Of a stretch of 64,000 nucleotides of DNA, positions 1-10,900 are shown one piece after another. The DNA comes from Macrostomum hystrix. Its lineage: Eukaryota; Platyhelminthes; Macrostomidae. The stretch is from positions 6,868,501 through 6,932,500 of the forward strand of contig CATNEN010000007.1 in assembly GCA_950097015.1 (NCBI GenBank), read 5' to 3'. Positions within the stretch are counted from its first letter, which is position 1. Every line of letters begins with the position of its first letter. The notes under the pieces were generated by a model. It was not told the DNA's origin. It did no database searches and saw nothing but the letters and a program-made list of their open reading frames with translations. Both the position numbers and the translations under genes were made by a program.

Positions 1-180
1 GCGCCTCTAAAAGTCCATAGACTGGTCGAGGGGCCGCCAACCCACCCAAATTTCTACAACAGCTGATGTTGGTACTCATTTTAGAGCTGGGTGCATTTCT
101 TGGTTACATTCTCGCTTCACTTTAAAATCACCTTAGATGCCCCAAGTCGCTATCTGGTCTGCCTCATGAAGCCTTCTCAG

Positions 181-3100
181 CGGCAGCAACCTCAGCAACT
201 ACAACTGTTGCAGCAGCAACAGCAGCAGCAGCAGGTTACCTGGCCAATCAAATCGTCCCAATCGGTGGCTGCTTCGCCGCCAGTCAGAGCCGCCGCTACG
301 AGGCCGGCCGCATCGTCAGTGTCCAGTGTGGGCAGCTCGCCTTCACTGCCGCACTCGCTGTCCGATTTCATCTCCTGTCGGCACGATTGCGCCGATAGCA
401 ACCTGGTGACACATGCCGTGTGCAGGTTGGCCTTTGATTAATTGCGTTCATTGTGGCTAATAAGTAGTTGCTTTAACAGCTGTATGACCCGAGGACCAGG
501 TGGTGTAACGGCTGTATGACCCGAGGAGCGGGTGCGGCTGTTTGACCAGAGGACCAGGTGGTGTAACGGCTGTATGACCAGAGGAGCGGGTGCGGCTGTA
601 TGACCAGAGGAGCGGGTGCGGCTGTATGACCAGAGGAGCGGGTACGGCTGTTTGACCAGAGGACCAGGTGGTGTAACGGCTGTATGACCAGAGGAGCGGG
701 TGCGGCTGTATGACCAGAGGAGCGGGTACGGCTGTTTGACCAAAGGACCAGGTGGTGTAACGGCTGTATGACCAGAGGAGCGGGTGCGGCTGTATGACCA
801 GAGGAGCGGGTACGGCTGTTTGACCAGAGGACCAGGTGGTGTAACGGCTGTATGACCAGATTATCAGGTGGTGTTAGGGCTGTATGACAAGAGGATCAGG
901 TGGTGTAATGGCTGTATGACCAGAGGATCAGGTGGTGTAACGGCTGTATGACCAGAGGAGCGGGTGCGGCTGTATGACCAGAGGAGCGGGTACGGCTGTT
1001 TGACCAGAGGACCAGGTGGTGTAACGGCTGTATGACCAGATTATCAGGTGGTGTTAGGGCTGTATGACAAGAGGATCAGGTGGTGTAATGGCTGTATGAC
1101 CAGAAGATCAGGTGGTGTAAGGGCTGTATGACCAGAGGACCAGGTGGTGTAATGGCTGTATGACCAGAAGATCAGGTTGTCTAAGGGCTGTATGACCAGA
1201 GGAGCGGGTACGGCTGTTTGACCAGAGGGTCAGGTGGTGTAAGGGCTGCATGACCAGAGGATCAGGTGGTGTAAGGGCTGCATGACCAGAGGATCAGGTG
1301 GTGTAATGGCTGTATGACCAGAGGACCAGGTGGTGTAATGCCTGCATGACCAGAGGACCAGGTGGTGTAATGGCTGTATGACCAGAAGATCAGGTGGTGT
1401 AAGGGCTGTATGACCAGAGGAGCGGGTACGGCTGTTTGACCAGAGGGTCAGGTGGTGTAAGGGCTGCATGACCAGAGGATCAGGTGGTGTAAGGGCTGCA
1501 TGACCAGAGGATCAGGTGGTGTAATGGCTGTATGACCAGAGGACCAGGTGGTGTAATGGCTGTATGACCAGAGGATCAGGTGGTTTAAGGGCTGTATGAC
1601 CAGAGGATCAGGTGGTGTAATGCCTGCATGACCAGAGGACCAGGTGGTGTAATGGCTGTTTGACCAGAGGAGCGGGTGCGGCTGTATGACCAGAGGAGCG
1701 GGTGGTGTAACGGCTGTTTGACCAGACCAGAGGACCAGGTGGTGTAATGGCTGTTTGACCAGAGGAGCGGGTGCGGCTGTATGACCAGAGGGTCAGGTGG
1801 TGTAAGGGCTGCATGACCAGAGGAGCGTGTGGTGTAACGGCTGTATGACCAGAGGAGCGGGTGCGGCTGTATGACCAGAGGGTCAGGTGGTGTAAGGGCT
1901 GCATGACCAGAGGATCAGGTGGTGTAAGGGCTGCATGACCAGAGGATCAGGTGGTGTAAGGGCTGCATGACCAGAGGATCAGGTGGTGTAAGGGCTGCAT
2001 GACCAGAGGATCAGGTGGTGTAAGGGCTGCATGACCAGAGGATCAGGTGGTGTAATGGCTGTATGACCAGAGGATCAGGTGGTGTAAGGGCTGCATGACC
2101 AGAGGATCAGGTGGTGTAAGGGCTGCATGACCAGAGGATCAGGTGGTGTAAGGGCTGCATGACCAGAGGATCAGGTGGTGTAAGGGCTGCATGACCAGAG
2201 GATCAGGTGGTGTAATGGCTGTATGACCAGAGGATCAGGTGGTGTAAGGGCTGCATGACCAGAGGATCAGGTGGTGTAAGGGCTGCATGACCAGAGGATC
2301 AGGTGGTGTAAGGGCTGCATGACCAGAGGGCCAAGTGAATGAGTGAATGAATGCAGCCGGGTCCAGTTAGTTTCTCCTCCCCGTCGCCTTTAAAGCCCGG
2401 CGCTGGCCAGCAAGCAGGCGGTGCTGGCCGAGTTCTTCATCGGCAGACGCTGGGCAAGCCTGGTGCTGCCAATTGATACTCCCATCTGGCAGCGGCACGT
2501 GCAGGATGTTGGTGAGTTGCTTACTGACTGCTTGTACGTGGCCAAGCCATGTTGACTAGCCTTTGAACCCTTCAAAACTCTCCAGTGGCCGGCAACGATG
2601 AAGCCTCTAGCGGCATCTACCGCTGCCAGATAACAGGAAACGGCCGCATGGCATTTGTGAAGAGCCGCAGTCACCGAAGCCAGCAGCAGCCTAGCCAGTT
2701 TGCCTCCACGCACTGCATCATCAGGTCAGCTCCGATGGTCTAGTCCTCATCGAGCTGCTCAATAATACTTTTTAGCGACCTCCTAACCTTCTTCATTGAC
2801 AGATTCTGCGAATCCAACCAGGATCTGCAGGGCAGCCCCTCTGCCAGTCTGCTGCGCCGCGTTGGCTCCGTCACTGCCACTTCGAGCAGCTCTTCGACGC
2901 CTTCCCTGCCGCAGTCGCCAAAGCAGCTGCAGCAGCAGCAGCAGCAGCAGCGCTCTGCTCTCGGTCCGCGCGAGCGTCAGGAGCTGCTTAGCCTAGGAGC
3001 ATTGTATAAGAGCTGCGCCAAACAGGATCCAGAGAGGGCGGCCGCTCTACGCAGTCGCATGCTCACACTGTGGGCAGATTCTCAGCAGCAGCAGCAGCAG

Positions 3101-4160
3101 CCAGGGCCTGTTAATCAGCCGTTCCAACTGCCTCAGCCTCATCCGTCGGCGCCGCTATTGCTAAGTTCCACGCAGCGCTCATCCTCTGATATGGGCACGA
3201 GCATGATGAACGTGATGAGGTCCAGGACTGCTGGCGGCAGGCAGCCAGCCTCTCTGCTCATGGAGCTGCTTAATGGGCCCAGCGCGCATTCCTGCACCGT
3301 CAGCATTACGGCAGGAGCTCTACAGGTGTGGCAAAGCTTGGCAAAGCCTAGATTTTCAGTTCAGACTAAGCCGCTCTGGCTCATTGTGTCACACTAGGCC
3401 GTAGCTTATCCCCGCCCGCATTCCGTTGTATTCGCAGGAGCTGCTAAACGCCAAGGAGCAGCAGGCCCGCGCCGCCGAGCAGCAGCAGGTCAGCTCCACC
3501 ACCGCTACGCCCAGCACGCCGGGTAGAAAGCGTCAACCGTCCTGGCCAGATGACAACATCGGCGGCGGCAGCGCCGTCGAGGAGGATGCCGACAGCAGCA
3601 CGCACACCAGTGTTGGTGGTAAGCGGAAGCCGCCAGCCGGCACGCAGCTCCTGGCTGCTCTTCTCAGCGAGGCGGCTGCTCCATCCGCTGCCGCTTCAAC
3701 TGCCAATGCTAATGCCGCGCATACACGCGAGTCTGCGGCACCTCCGCAAGCGATGCCTGCGGTCGATATCAACGGCGGCGGCGATGGCGAAGAGTTCGGT
3801 ATGCTTGAGAGCATCCTCCGCAGCATCGACGAGCAGCAGCAGCAGCAGCAGCTACCTCCAAATACCGTGGCCCTCATTCAGCAGCCGTCCCTAACATTCG
3901 TTCCACCGATGCCAGCTGCGCCGCCGCCACCGCCGCAGCCGGCGCCTGGACCGGATAACAGCGCTGGAGGCGCTGAACTGCCAGAAGACGTTGTGCTGGA
4001 CATCATCCTGGACATGGAGGAGCGGCACAAACACCAGCCCACGCCGGATTCCACAACACCATCTGGCGCTGCCGCGGCCGCTGTCACACCGAGCGCTCCG
4101 CCCAGCATGGGCTCAGGCAGCGGCGGCGGCGGCTTGCTCGAAAGGCTGCTGAGTAGCTGA
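181..4160 (+). CDS. p160/NCOA-like PAS transcriptional coactivator, C-terminal part (5' incomplete)
   Basis: Five exons join in phase: 181-425, 2396-2511, 2586-2724, 2803-3325 and 3438-4160 (TGA). All introns are GT-AG, and three are only 74-112 nt. The first visible exon is poly-Gln and Ser/Ala rich, then ends in SDFISCRHDCADSN, which resembles the start of a p160 PAS-B domain. The next exons (AEFFIGRRWASLVLP, TPIWQRHVQDV, SSGIYRCQITGNGRMAF) follow the PAS-B order. The tail is low-complexity, poly-Q, with LXXLL boxes LMELL (3257-3271), LAALL (3651-3665) and LERLL (4137-4151). In p160/SRC coactivators such boxes bind nuclear-receptor ligand domains, which implies a nuclear role. The family call rests on PAS-like order plus LXXLL motifs seen by eye; another PAS protein is possible. 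The bHLH/PAS-A end lies left of the window. Confidence 0.55.
470..2332. repeat. Minisatellite, ~32-bp unit (with ~23-bp short variants)
   Basis: Tandem units contain the core GACCAGAGGATCAGGTGG followed by TGTAAGGGCTG and ATGA. A shorter variant carries GAGGAGCGGGT instead. The array fills nearly the whole intron (426-2395) of the coactivator gene, starting about 45 nt after the donor and ending about 60 nt before the acceptor. Units are most uniform at the right end (1880-2330), so that end probably expanded most recently. Confidence 0.95.
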
Positions 4161-4715
4161 GGACTGTTATGGCCATTCTGACTAACATTTTAACACACTT
4201 TTACATCATCGCGTGTTATCCGCTCTGTCGCTTAGATTATGTCTGTTAGGGAGTCTTGATTTAGTGTTCAGTGTGTCCGTTTACCTGCCCCCCTAAGCAA
4301 GGCTTTGTTTATTTGTTTAGGTAGTTGACTTGGTCAAAGCCTTGGCTGTGTTGTTTCGCAGATTGCATATCGGATTTTGTATCGGGACGCATATTTTTGT
4401 TGTTAATCAATTCTTAGAGCGTGTAATTAGTTTCCTTATATTTTCAAGTATTTTAGTTTTGTACAGTTCAGTAACTTATTTACCTTTTAATTACATCTGC
4501 TTTTATTTGCGTCATAAAAATATCGTTTAATTTTATCAGACTGTCGCTTAGATAGAATCTGCACTGCTAAGCAGTAGGATAACATGAGCATTCAGTGAGC
4601 TGTAGTTTTGTCAGTTCGTTTTCCTACTCGTATGAGTCGCGTTACTAAATATATTAGAGTTTATTATCAGTTCTCACTTTCTGTAAATGATTGCAAGCAT
4701 TAGTTTCTGCTTTGA

Positions 4716-4721
4716 AATAAA
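4716..4721 (+). terminator. Candidate polyadenylation signal AATAAA
   Basis: AATAAA lies about 555 nt after the TGA of the coactivator gene, in AT-rich DNA typical of a 3' UTR. The stretch 4161-4930 has no convincing coding sequence and is best read as 3' UTR plus spacer. Confidence 0.45.
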
Positions 4722-5009
4722 CTAGAACATATTTGAAGCCACCCAAGTTAACTCTATTTGATACATTACTAGCTTTTTTTGCCCGTTGTTTTTGGGGCAG
4801 AAATTTAAAGCAAAGCAGTAAGCAATTCACGTCTCTGTATTAACTTTATAGTGAAGGTCACCATTTATTTATTTACTGCATTAATGAAAAGTGAAGAGTT
4901 TGTTTAAGGGCATTTTAAGTAAAAAATAAGTGAAAAGTTTGTCCAAACAGCCCCCTCTTGATTACTTCTTTAGAAACATGTCTCTTAGCCACTCCTCTAT
5001 ACAGTCAGT

Positions 5010-5240
5010 GGCAGATCCAGGAATTTTGTTTTGGGGCGGTCTGTCAGGGGAGCGCCATGAGAATCACAGAGGGGGTGCCAGCGGCCGAAAAAGGGCGCCA
5101 GGAGCCAAGAAAGGGCGCCAGCGGCTGAAAAACGGGAGCCAGCGGCTGAAAAAGGGGCGCCAGCGGCCGAAAAGGGGCGCATCTTATTCCCATGATTAAA
5201 ATTTAGGGGGGGCGACTGCCCCCCCGCCCCCCCCCCCTAA
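5010..5240. repeat. Short G-rich tandem repeat, ~20-bp unit, in transposon-like context
   Basis: About five degenerate units of the type GGGCGCCAGCGGCCGAAAAA run from about 5072 to 5180. They are bounded by a G-run/C-run junction (about 5204-5238) that forms a long G:C-rich stretch. The flank 'GGCAGATCCAGGAATTTTG' resembles the G-rich ends of old transposon copies, but no element could be delimited. Confidence 0.5.
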
Positions 5241-5408
5241 GTCTGCCTCTGTATACAGTATGCATGTACACGCGTATACATAAGGAAAATAGCCATGGCA
5301 TAACAATAACAATGTCAAAGAAACAAAATTAAACTGTTTCAGAGTTCAGAGTTAGACAGGTCAAGGTCAATTCGTGACTACTTTTCTATTAATTGCTTGC
5401 GAGTCACC

Positions 5409-6098
5409 TCAAGGCCTGGGGATACACCACATTTTTCGTTCTTCCCCTTGGTGCGAAAATGAATAGGCCAGCTGGAGTTCCAACACGGGAGCAGGCGACA
5501 TAAAGCTGCAATGCGAGAAGCAAGGAGTCTCCAGGTTGATGCCAGCCACCTTCAGCGACTGTCCCTGAGCCTTGTTAATAGTCATCGCAAAGCACACTCT
5601 CACAGGGAACTGCAGTCGCTTGAACTGAAATGGCAGGTCCGTGGGGATAATTGGAATCCGGGGAACGAATACAGACTCTCCTCTGCCAGATCCAGTCATT
5701 ATCGTGGCCTCAATCACGTGTGGGAAGAGCCGCCTGACTATCAGTCTGGTGCCGTTACACAGCCTTGGCGCATTCAGGTTGCGGAGGAGCATAATTGGTG
5801 CCCCAACTTTCAGCTGCAAGTTGTGCGATGGAGTTCCAGGAGGATCTAGAGAGTTCAGAAACTCAACAGGATACTCCACAGCGGTGTCATCAGTCAACGT
5901 TGTATCAATTGACTTGTAGGTGAAAACTGCACCTGGCAACTCCTGAAGCAGTTGGTAGTTAATTTCGTTGGCGGCATCATTTCTAGGACACAGAATTGCC
6001 CTCTCTGACAGCCAGTCAACGTCAGCATATCGAACCATCAGGTTCGGGTAAACTTTTGCCTTGAGCTTTTTTGACGATTTTTGAGCAGTTTTTTGCAC
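5409..6098 (-). pseudogene. Helitron/PIF1-like helicase C-terminal remnant, frameshifted
   Basis: The minus-strand reading shows DWLSERAILCPRND, LKVGAPIMLLRNLN, LCNGTRLIVRRL and the motif-V segment FAMTINKAQGQSL. These are hallmarks of the SF1B helicase encoded by Helitrons. After the FSH residues (about 5515-5525) the frame slips by one base: the expected motif-VI segment YVACSRV followed by a PRGR...NVVYPQAL end is readable only in the next frame and reaches a stop near 5412. The coding region upstream (before about 6060) is replaced by Helitron leader repeats. It is non-functional. Confidence 0.8.
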
Positions 6099-6221
6099 TT
6101 TTGAGCAGGAAGGAAATGATTTTTCGGGAATTTGAGTAGCCTATTGCACTCAGCGTAGGTGGTTTTAGGTATGTGCAAAGTTTGGTGCGATTTGGTTGAG
6201 CGGTTTCGGCGTCTATAAAGA
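6062..6221. repeat. Direct repeat copy 1 of the Helitron leader (~160 bp)
   Basis: This stretch from TTGACGATTTTTGAGCAG to TCTATAAAGACAAAAG is almost identical to 6598-6757. It fuses directly to the helicase remnant at about 6062, so the leader was duplicated during deletion or nested insertion. Confidence 0.85.
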
Positions 6222-6597
6222 CAAAAGACAGACACTGGGACGCCACCGCACTCACCGCACTCAGTCTCAGTGCTGCTTGGGGGCCAGTAGACAATCTAGG
6301 GGTTTGGGCTGTGTACATTCACGGCTTGAAATACAATGTACAGTCTGGGGCTTCGGCGCCCGGGGAAGGGAGGGGGGTGGCTGTAATAAAATTTGGCCCG
6401 CAGAGTGGCGGAGGGGAGTTGGGGTGGCTGTCCTCGGAAAACAAAAAGTGACTCACTTTGAGATGATGCAGCTTTGCTCTGGATTGAGTAGAGATGTTCA
6501 AAATTGACAGCATTGTTGGAAAACATGTAAAGTGTAAGTGGATCAAATTTGGAGAAAATCTGACAAAGTGGGGCGACGATATGTCGAATTGAGTGAT

Positions 6598-6757
6598 TTT
6601 TTGACGATTTTTGAGCAGTTTTTTGCACTTTTGAGCAGGAAGGAAATGATTTTTCGGGAATTTGAGTAGCCTATTGCACTCAGCGTAGGTGGTTTTAGGT
6701 ATGTGCAAAGTTTGGTGCGATTTGGTTGAGCGGTTTCGGCGTCTATAAAGACAAAAG
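6598..6757. repeat. Direct repeat copy 2 of the Helitron leader (~160 bp)
   Basis: Same ~160-bp segment as at 6062-6221, in the same orientation. It is followed by CAGA repeats and the TC-start terminus. The ~375 bp between the copies include a G-rich stretch (about 6355-6430) with no coding signal. Confidence 0.85.
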
Positions 6758-6812
6758 GTTGCACACAGACAGACAGACAGACAGACAGAGTTTTCACTTT
6801 TATATATATAGA

Positions 6813-7982
6813 TATATTTAGCTGTCGTGTTGTGCCTGCTCACGACTCGAACTATCCGAAATTACATCGCTAGTTTCATCCAGTGAAAGCACTGAATATT
6901 TATAACTTTCTATAAAATCCCTTCCCCGCTGCTTCGGTTCATTCAGTCCATGGACTGTAGAAATATTAGTTCTATCCATTTGAGAAACTGTCATTCTGCA
7001 AGGATACAAGTTGGTTGCAGAAGTGAGCCAGATGCTGTCGCAACAGAAGTGCTTAATTAAATCGACAAGCGAACATAATAAAGGGAAATGGTGTATTTTG
7101 GCCTAATTCGGCTAGTAAACCAATTGAAAATTAACGACCAGAAACCACGGGTTAAGTAGATGATCGGGAATGACAACAGCACTGCGACATAAGAGCAATG
7201 AAATTCTAATTCGTTATTAGCGCAAATCACCGACAAAACAGAAAGGAAAATTATAAATAACTACCAAATCCGTCAACAATTCGTTAACGATTTTTGGATA
7301 GTAAAATACTCCAACAAAATCAATAATTGATATTCAGATTAAACATGTATATTCACACATGTCAGAAGACTAAGCTCACCTCGCACGTGTTATTGCTAGC
7401 TGGAGATATCCACTTATAATAAATACATGTACTAAGTCTCCATAATAGACTATACTACTAGGGACAGTAGTGCGGCTGACACAACATCCGCGTACAACAA
7501 ACAAAAACCTATCCAGGATTAGCCAAAAAGACAAGCAGAAAAACTAACTTTTTAATGCCATTTCTCAGACACAAGTTGAAGCCCGCAAGTGGAATGCCAC
7601 TAGAGTGCGCTTTTGTTGCTTCACAAACCGAAACCAAAAACAAAACTTCACTTAATCGATGAGGAAAGACTTGCACCGTAACAGACTGTATATACTACTC
7701 ACAGTAAGCGCACACGAGGGAGAGGCGGGGGCACACACAAGAAGTCAATTCTCTCTAAAAACTCAAGAAATCAAGAAAAATAGACAAAACAACATTACAA
7801 GTTTTTTAAAATAATCGGAATAGAATAAGCATCAGAGAAAATGGCTCAGATTAGTAAATCTATTTTGCCATAATAATAATTCAACTAAGTGTAAGCTACT
7901 TTCGTAAAGAAATTAGATGGCATACAATCAGTGAGCAAGCGGATATTTAGGCTCTGGCTAAACCAATGCTGTCTGCATGCGC
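6813..7982. other. Non-coding spacer / 3' flank of SEC16
   Basis: AT-rich DNA between the Helitron end and the SEC16 stop codon. A 63-codon minus-strand ORF (6818-7009) shows no recognisable domain. The part next to 7983 presumably carries the SEC16 3' UTR, but no canonical AATAAA on the minus strand was found close to the stop. Confidence 0.4.
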
Positions 7983-10900
7983 TCACTGCGGCAAAGGCTG
8001 GTAGATGCTCTTCCCTGGCGCATAGAAGTGCAAAGGCTGCGGCGGCGGCGGCGGCGGACCTCCCGGAGCTGTCGTCGAAGATTGATTCGGCGGCTGCATG
8101 AAAGGCGGACGCGCTGGCGGCGGCTGCTGCTGCAGTGGCGGCGGCTGCTGCTGCTGCGGTTGCGGCGGTTGACTCGGCGGTGCCGCTGTTTGGGTGTCTG
8201 CCCCACCACCGCCGCCTCCGCCAAACATTCTGCCAAACATGCGAGAGAACATGCCTGCCTGCTGCTGTTGCTGCGGAAGAGGTTGCTCCGGCTGTGGCTG
8301 CACGGCTGGTATCTCCTGCTGTTGTTGCATGTACTGCTGCGGCTGTTGGTATTGCGGATAAGGTTGCGGCATTTCTTGCGTCTGTTGTGGCAGCGGTGGC
8401 TGCCTGTATTGCTGCTGTGATGGCGGTGGCTGCTGATTTTGATGTGTTGGTTGTGATTGTTGCTGTGGCTGAGGGTACGACTGCTGGTACGGCTGCTGAG
8501 GTGGCAGCCGCTCAAGAGGTGTCGTCTGGTACGGCTGCTCCTGCTGCTGAGGCTGTTGGTACGGCTGCTGAGGTGGCTGCTGGTACGGCTGCTGCTCGTG
8601 AGGTGTTGTTTGGTACGGCTGCTGCTGCTGCTGTGGCTGTTGGTACGGCTGCTGCTGCTGCTGTGGCTGTTGGTACGGCTGCTGCTGCTGCTGCTGTGGC
8701 TGTTGGTACGGCTGCTGCTCGTGAGGTGTTGTTTGGTACGGCTGCTGCTGCTGCTGTGGCTGTTGGTACGGCTGCTGCTGCTGCTGTGGCTGTTGGTACG
8801 GCTGCTGCTGCTGCTGTGGCTGTTGGTACGGCTGCTGCTGCTGCTGTGGCTGTTGGTACGGCTGCTGCTGCTGCTGTGGCTGTTGGTACGGCTGCGGCTG
8901 CTGTTGTGGCTGCTGGTACGGCTGCTGTTGCTGAGGCAGCTCGAGGTAAGGCTCTTGCTTCTTAGGTGTCTGTTGATTCTGTTGTTGCTGTTGCTGCTCA
9001 TATGGCTGTTGTGGCTGGGGTGGCTGCTGGTACGGAAGTGGCTGTGGTGGCTGGGAAGGCTCTTGTTGCTTAGGTGGCTGTTGCTGCTGATTTGACTGCT
9101 GGGGCTGTGGTGGCAGCTGGTTCGGCTTTGGCAGCTGCTGGTACTGCTGCTGTGACTGTGGCAGCTGTTGTACCTGCTGATTCTGCTGCTGTTGCTGATA
9201 GTTATCCGCATATTTCTGAGGCTGATTAGCACGACGTGGTTGTTGGTACTGGAGGTGTTCATTCTGCGACGGTGGCTGCTGTTCATGAACTTCCTGTCTT
9301 TGTGGCAACTGCTGGTATTGGTACTGCTGCGGATACTGTTCTACGTGGTCATATTGGTGCAGCCTGTGATCTTCGTCCTCAGGATCCTGCGTCTGCTCAG
9401 GATCTGTCTGTTGCTGCTGCAGGTATGGCTGCTCAAGGGTGGCGGACTCGTAAGGCCTGTAATAGGCCTGACCCTGCTCTGCATGATCACTTGGCGGCTC
9501 AAACCGACTTGACGGCTGCCGCTCATACTGTGAGTATGGCTGCAGCTGCTGCTGCTGTTGCTGGTAGCGCTGCTGATGGCTTAGTGTGGAGCTCAGACTG
9601 GAATCACGGCTCCTAGCCGCCTGCTTGAGAGGCATCGAAGGCTGAGGCGGCGGCGGAGGCGGCTGCGACTGTAAAAATGCATGAACAAGAAACATTATGG
9701 CATAAAGAAAAATGAAGTTCACAGATTTCGAATCTTAAATCACGACAAAATCTCCGCATAACAAAGCTCAGCTCACCATATGCGTATATTGATGAAGCTG
9801 TGGCGGCTGCGGCGGTGGCTGCATCCGCGATGTCATAGACGGCGACGATGGCGGCGAGAGCGAGGCGGGCACCGGCGACGTCTGGCGCGAATGGTGGCCG
9901 CCAGTGTTGCCGCCGACAGCGGCTGCTGCATCGCCATGTGCGGAGGAGGTGCTGCTGGACAGAGTGCGCCGACGCTGATAGTCCGGAATCTGCGCCACCT
10001 GCACCAGGGGTTGAGCCCCGATCGTTCAAAATAATAAGCATCAGAGAGCTGGTCAAATTCATGAGAGATGCCAATCTTACCGGCTCATCGAACGCATCGA
10101 AAGCAACGTGGACCGAGGAGGCAGCATGGGCGGCAGCGGCTGGCGGAGCCGATTGCAACGCGGCGCTTCTCTGAGGCGAAGAATAATAAGTTTGCTGCAG
10201 CTGCTGCTGCTGCTGCTGTTGTTGCTGAAGCTGCGGCGCCTGCTGCGGTGGCGGAATTGCCATCGACGGTGCAGTTGTGGGCTGCAGTTGCCTGGCTGCC
10301 GATGGCTGATTCCCTAACTGCTGGTATTTCGGCTGGGTTGGAGTATGACCTGGCGCCGGGAGGCCGGCGGCCAGGCTGCTCAACTCGGCCAGCCAGTCGG
10401 AGTCCAGATGCTCAGAGACAGCTGGATGGCAGCGCAGGCGCTCAGCCATCTGAACTGTCTCCCGTAACAGCGGCTGGCTATTAGAGCCTAGACGCAGGAG
10501 TCCTTGGCCAACCTCGCGGCAGTAGCGAAAGGCCTCCTCGCTAAGGCCGGAGTCAAGGAGCCGCACAGCGTAGAGGAATTTGTAGGGCAGCAGGCGGCTG
10601 GAGAGGCGTCTCTGGCAGACACCGTCGAATCGGCGGCGACGATCCCGGAGGCCGATGGCAAATTCGAATACCTCGGTTAGCTGGATGGCCTCGCTCGGAA
10701 CGGAGGCTCCGTCAGCGGCGTCGGCAGCGGCGGAGTCGAAGCCAATCAATCGGATTGGTCCGTCGGGTCGAAACGGATCCAGAGTTTCAGCGTCGCCCGC
10801 ATCGCCAACGCCGTCGGTGTCATCAATTGCAGCGCACCCGCCAGCCAGCAGATAGCACAGCTGGCCAGCATAGAGCCGGCCAGCGGCTGTCAGGCGATCG

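Larger units (their letters stand above)
5400..6812 (-). mobile_element. Decayed Helitron fragment (rolling-circle transposon)
   Basis: A Helitron helicase remnant occupies 5409-6060. At its right end, on the minus strand, the DNA begins TCTATATATATAAAAG (about 6797-6812), followed by a CTGT-repeat tract and a GAAACCGCTCAACC-type leader. That matches the usual 5' ends of animal Helitrons, which start with TC. The 3' CTRR hairpin end could not be found, so the left boundary is approximate. The element is a short internal-deletion derivative: no Rep/HUH domain is present, and only the helicase C-terminus remains. Confidence 0.65.

Noticed and set aside
7958-9286. 442-codon minus ORF (Ser/Asn/Arg-rich) and the plus ORFs at 8135-9095
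   Set aside because: Shadow frames of the CAG/CAA-rich last exon of SEC16; the 7983-9668 frame carries the Sec16 C-terminal motif and joins the upstream exons in phase.
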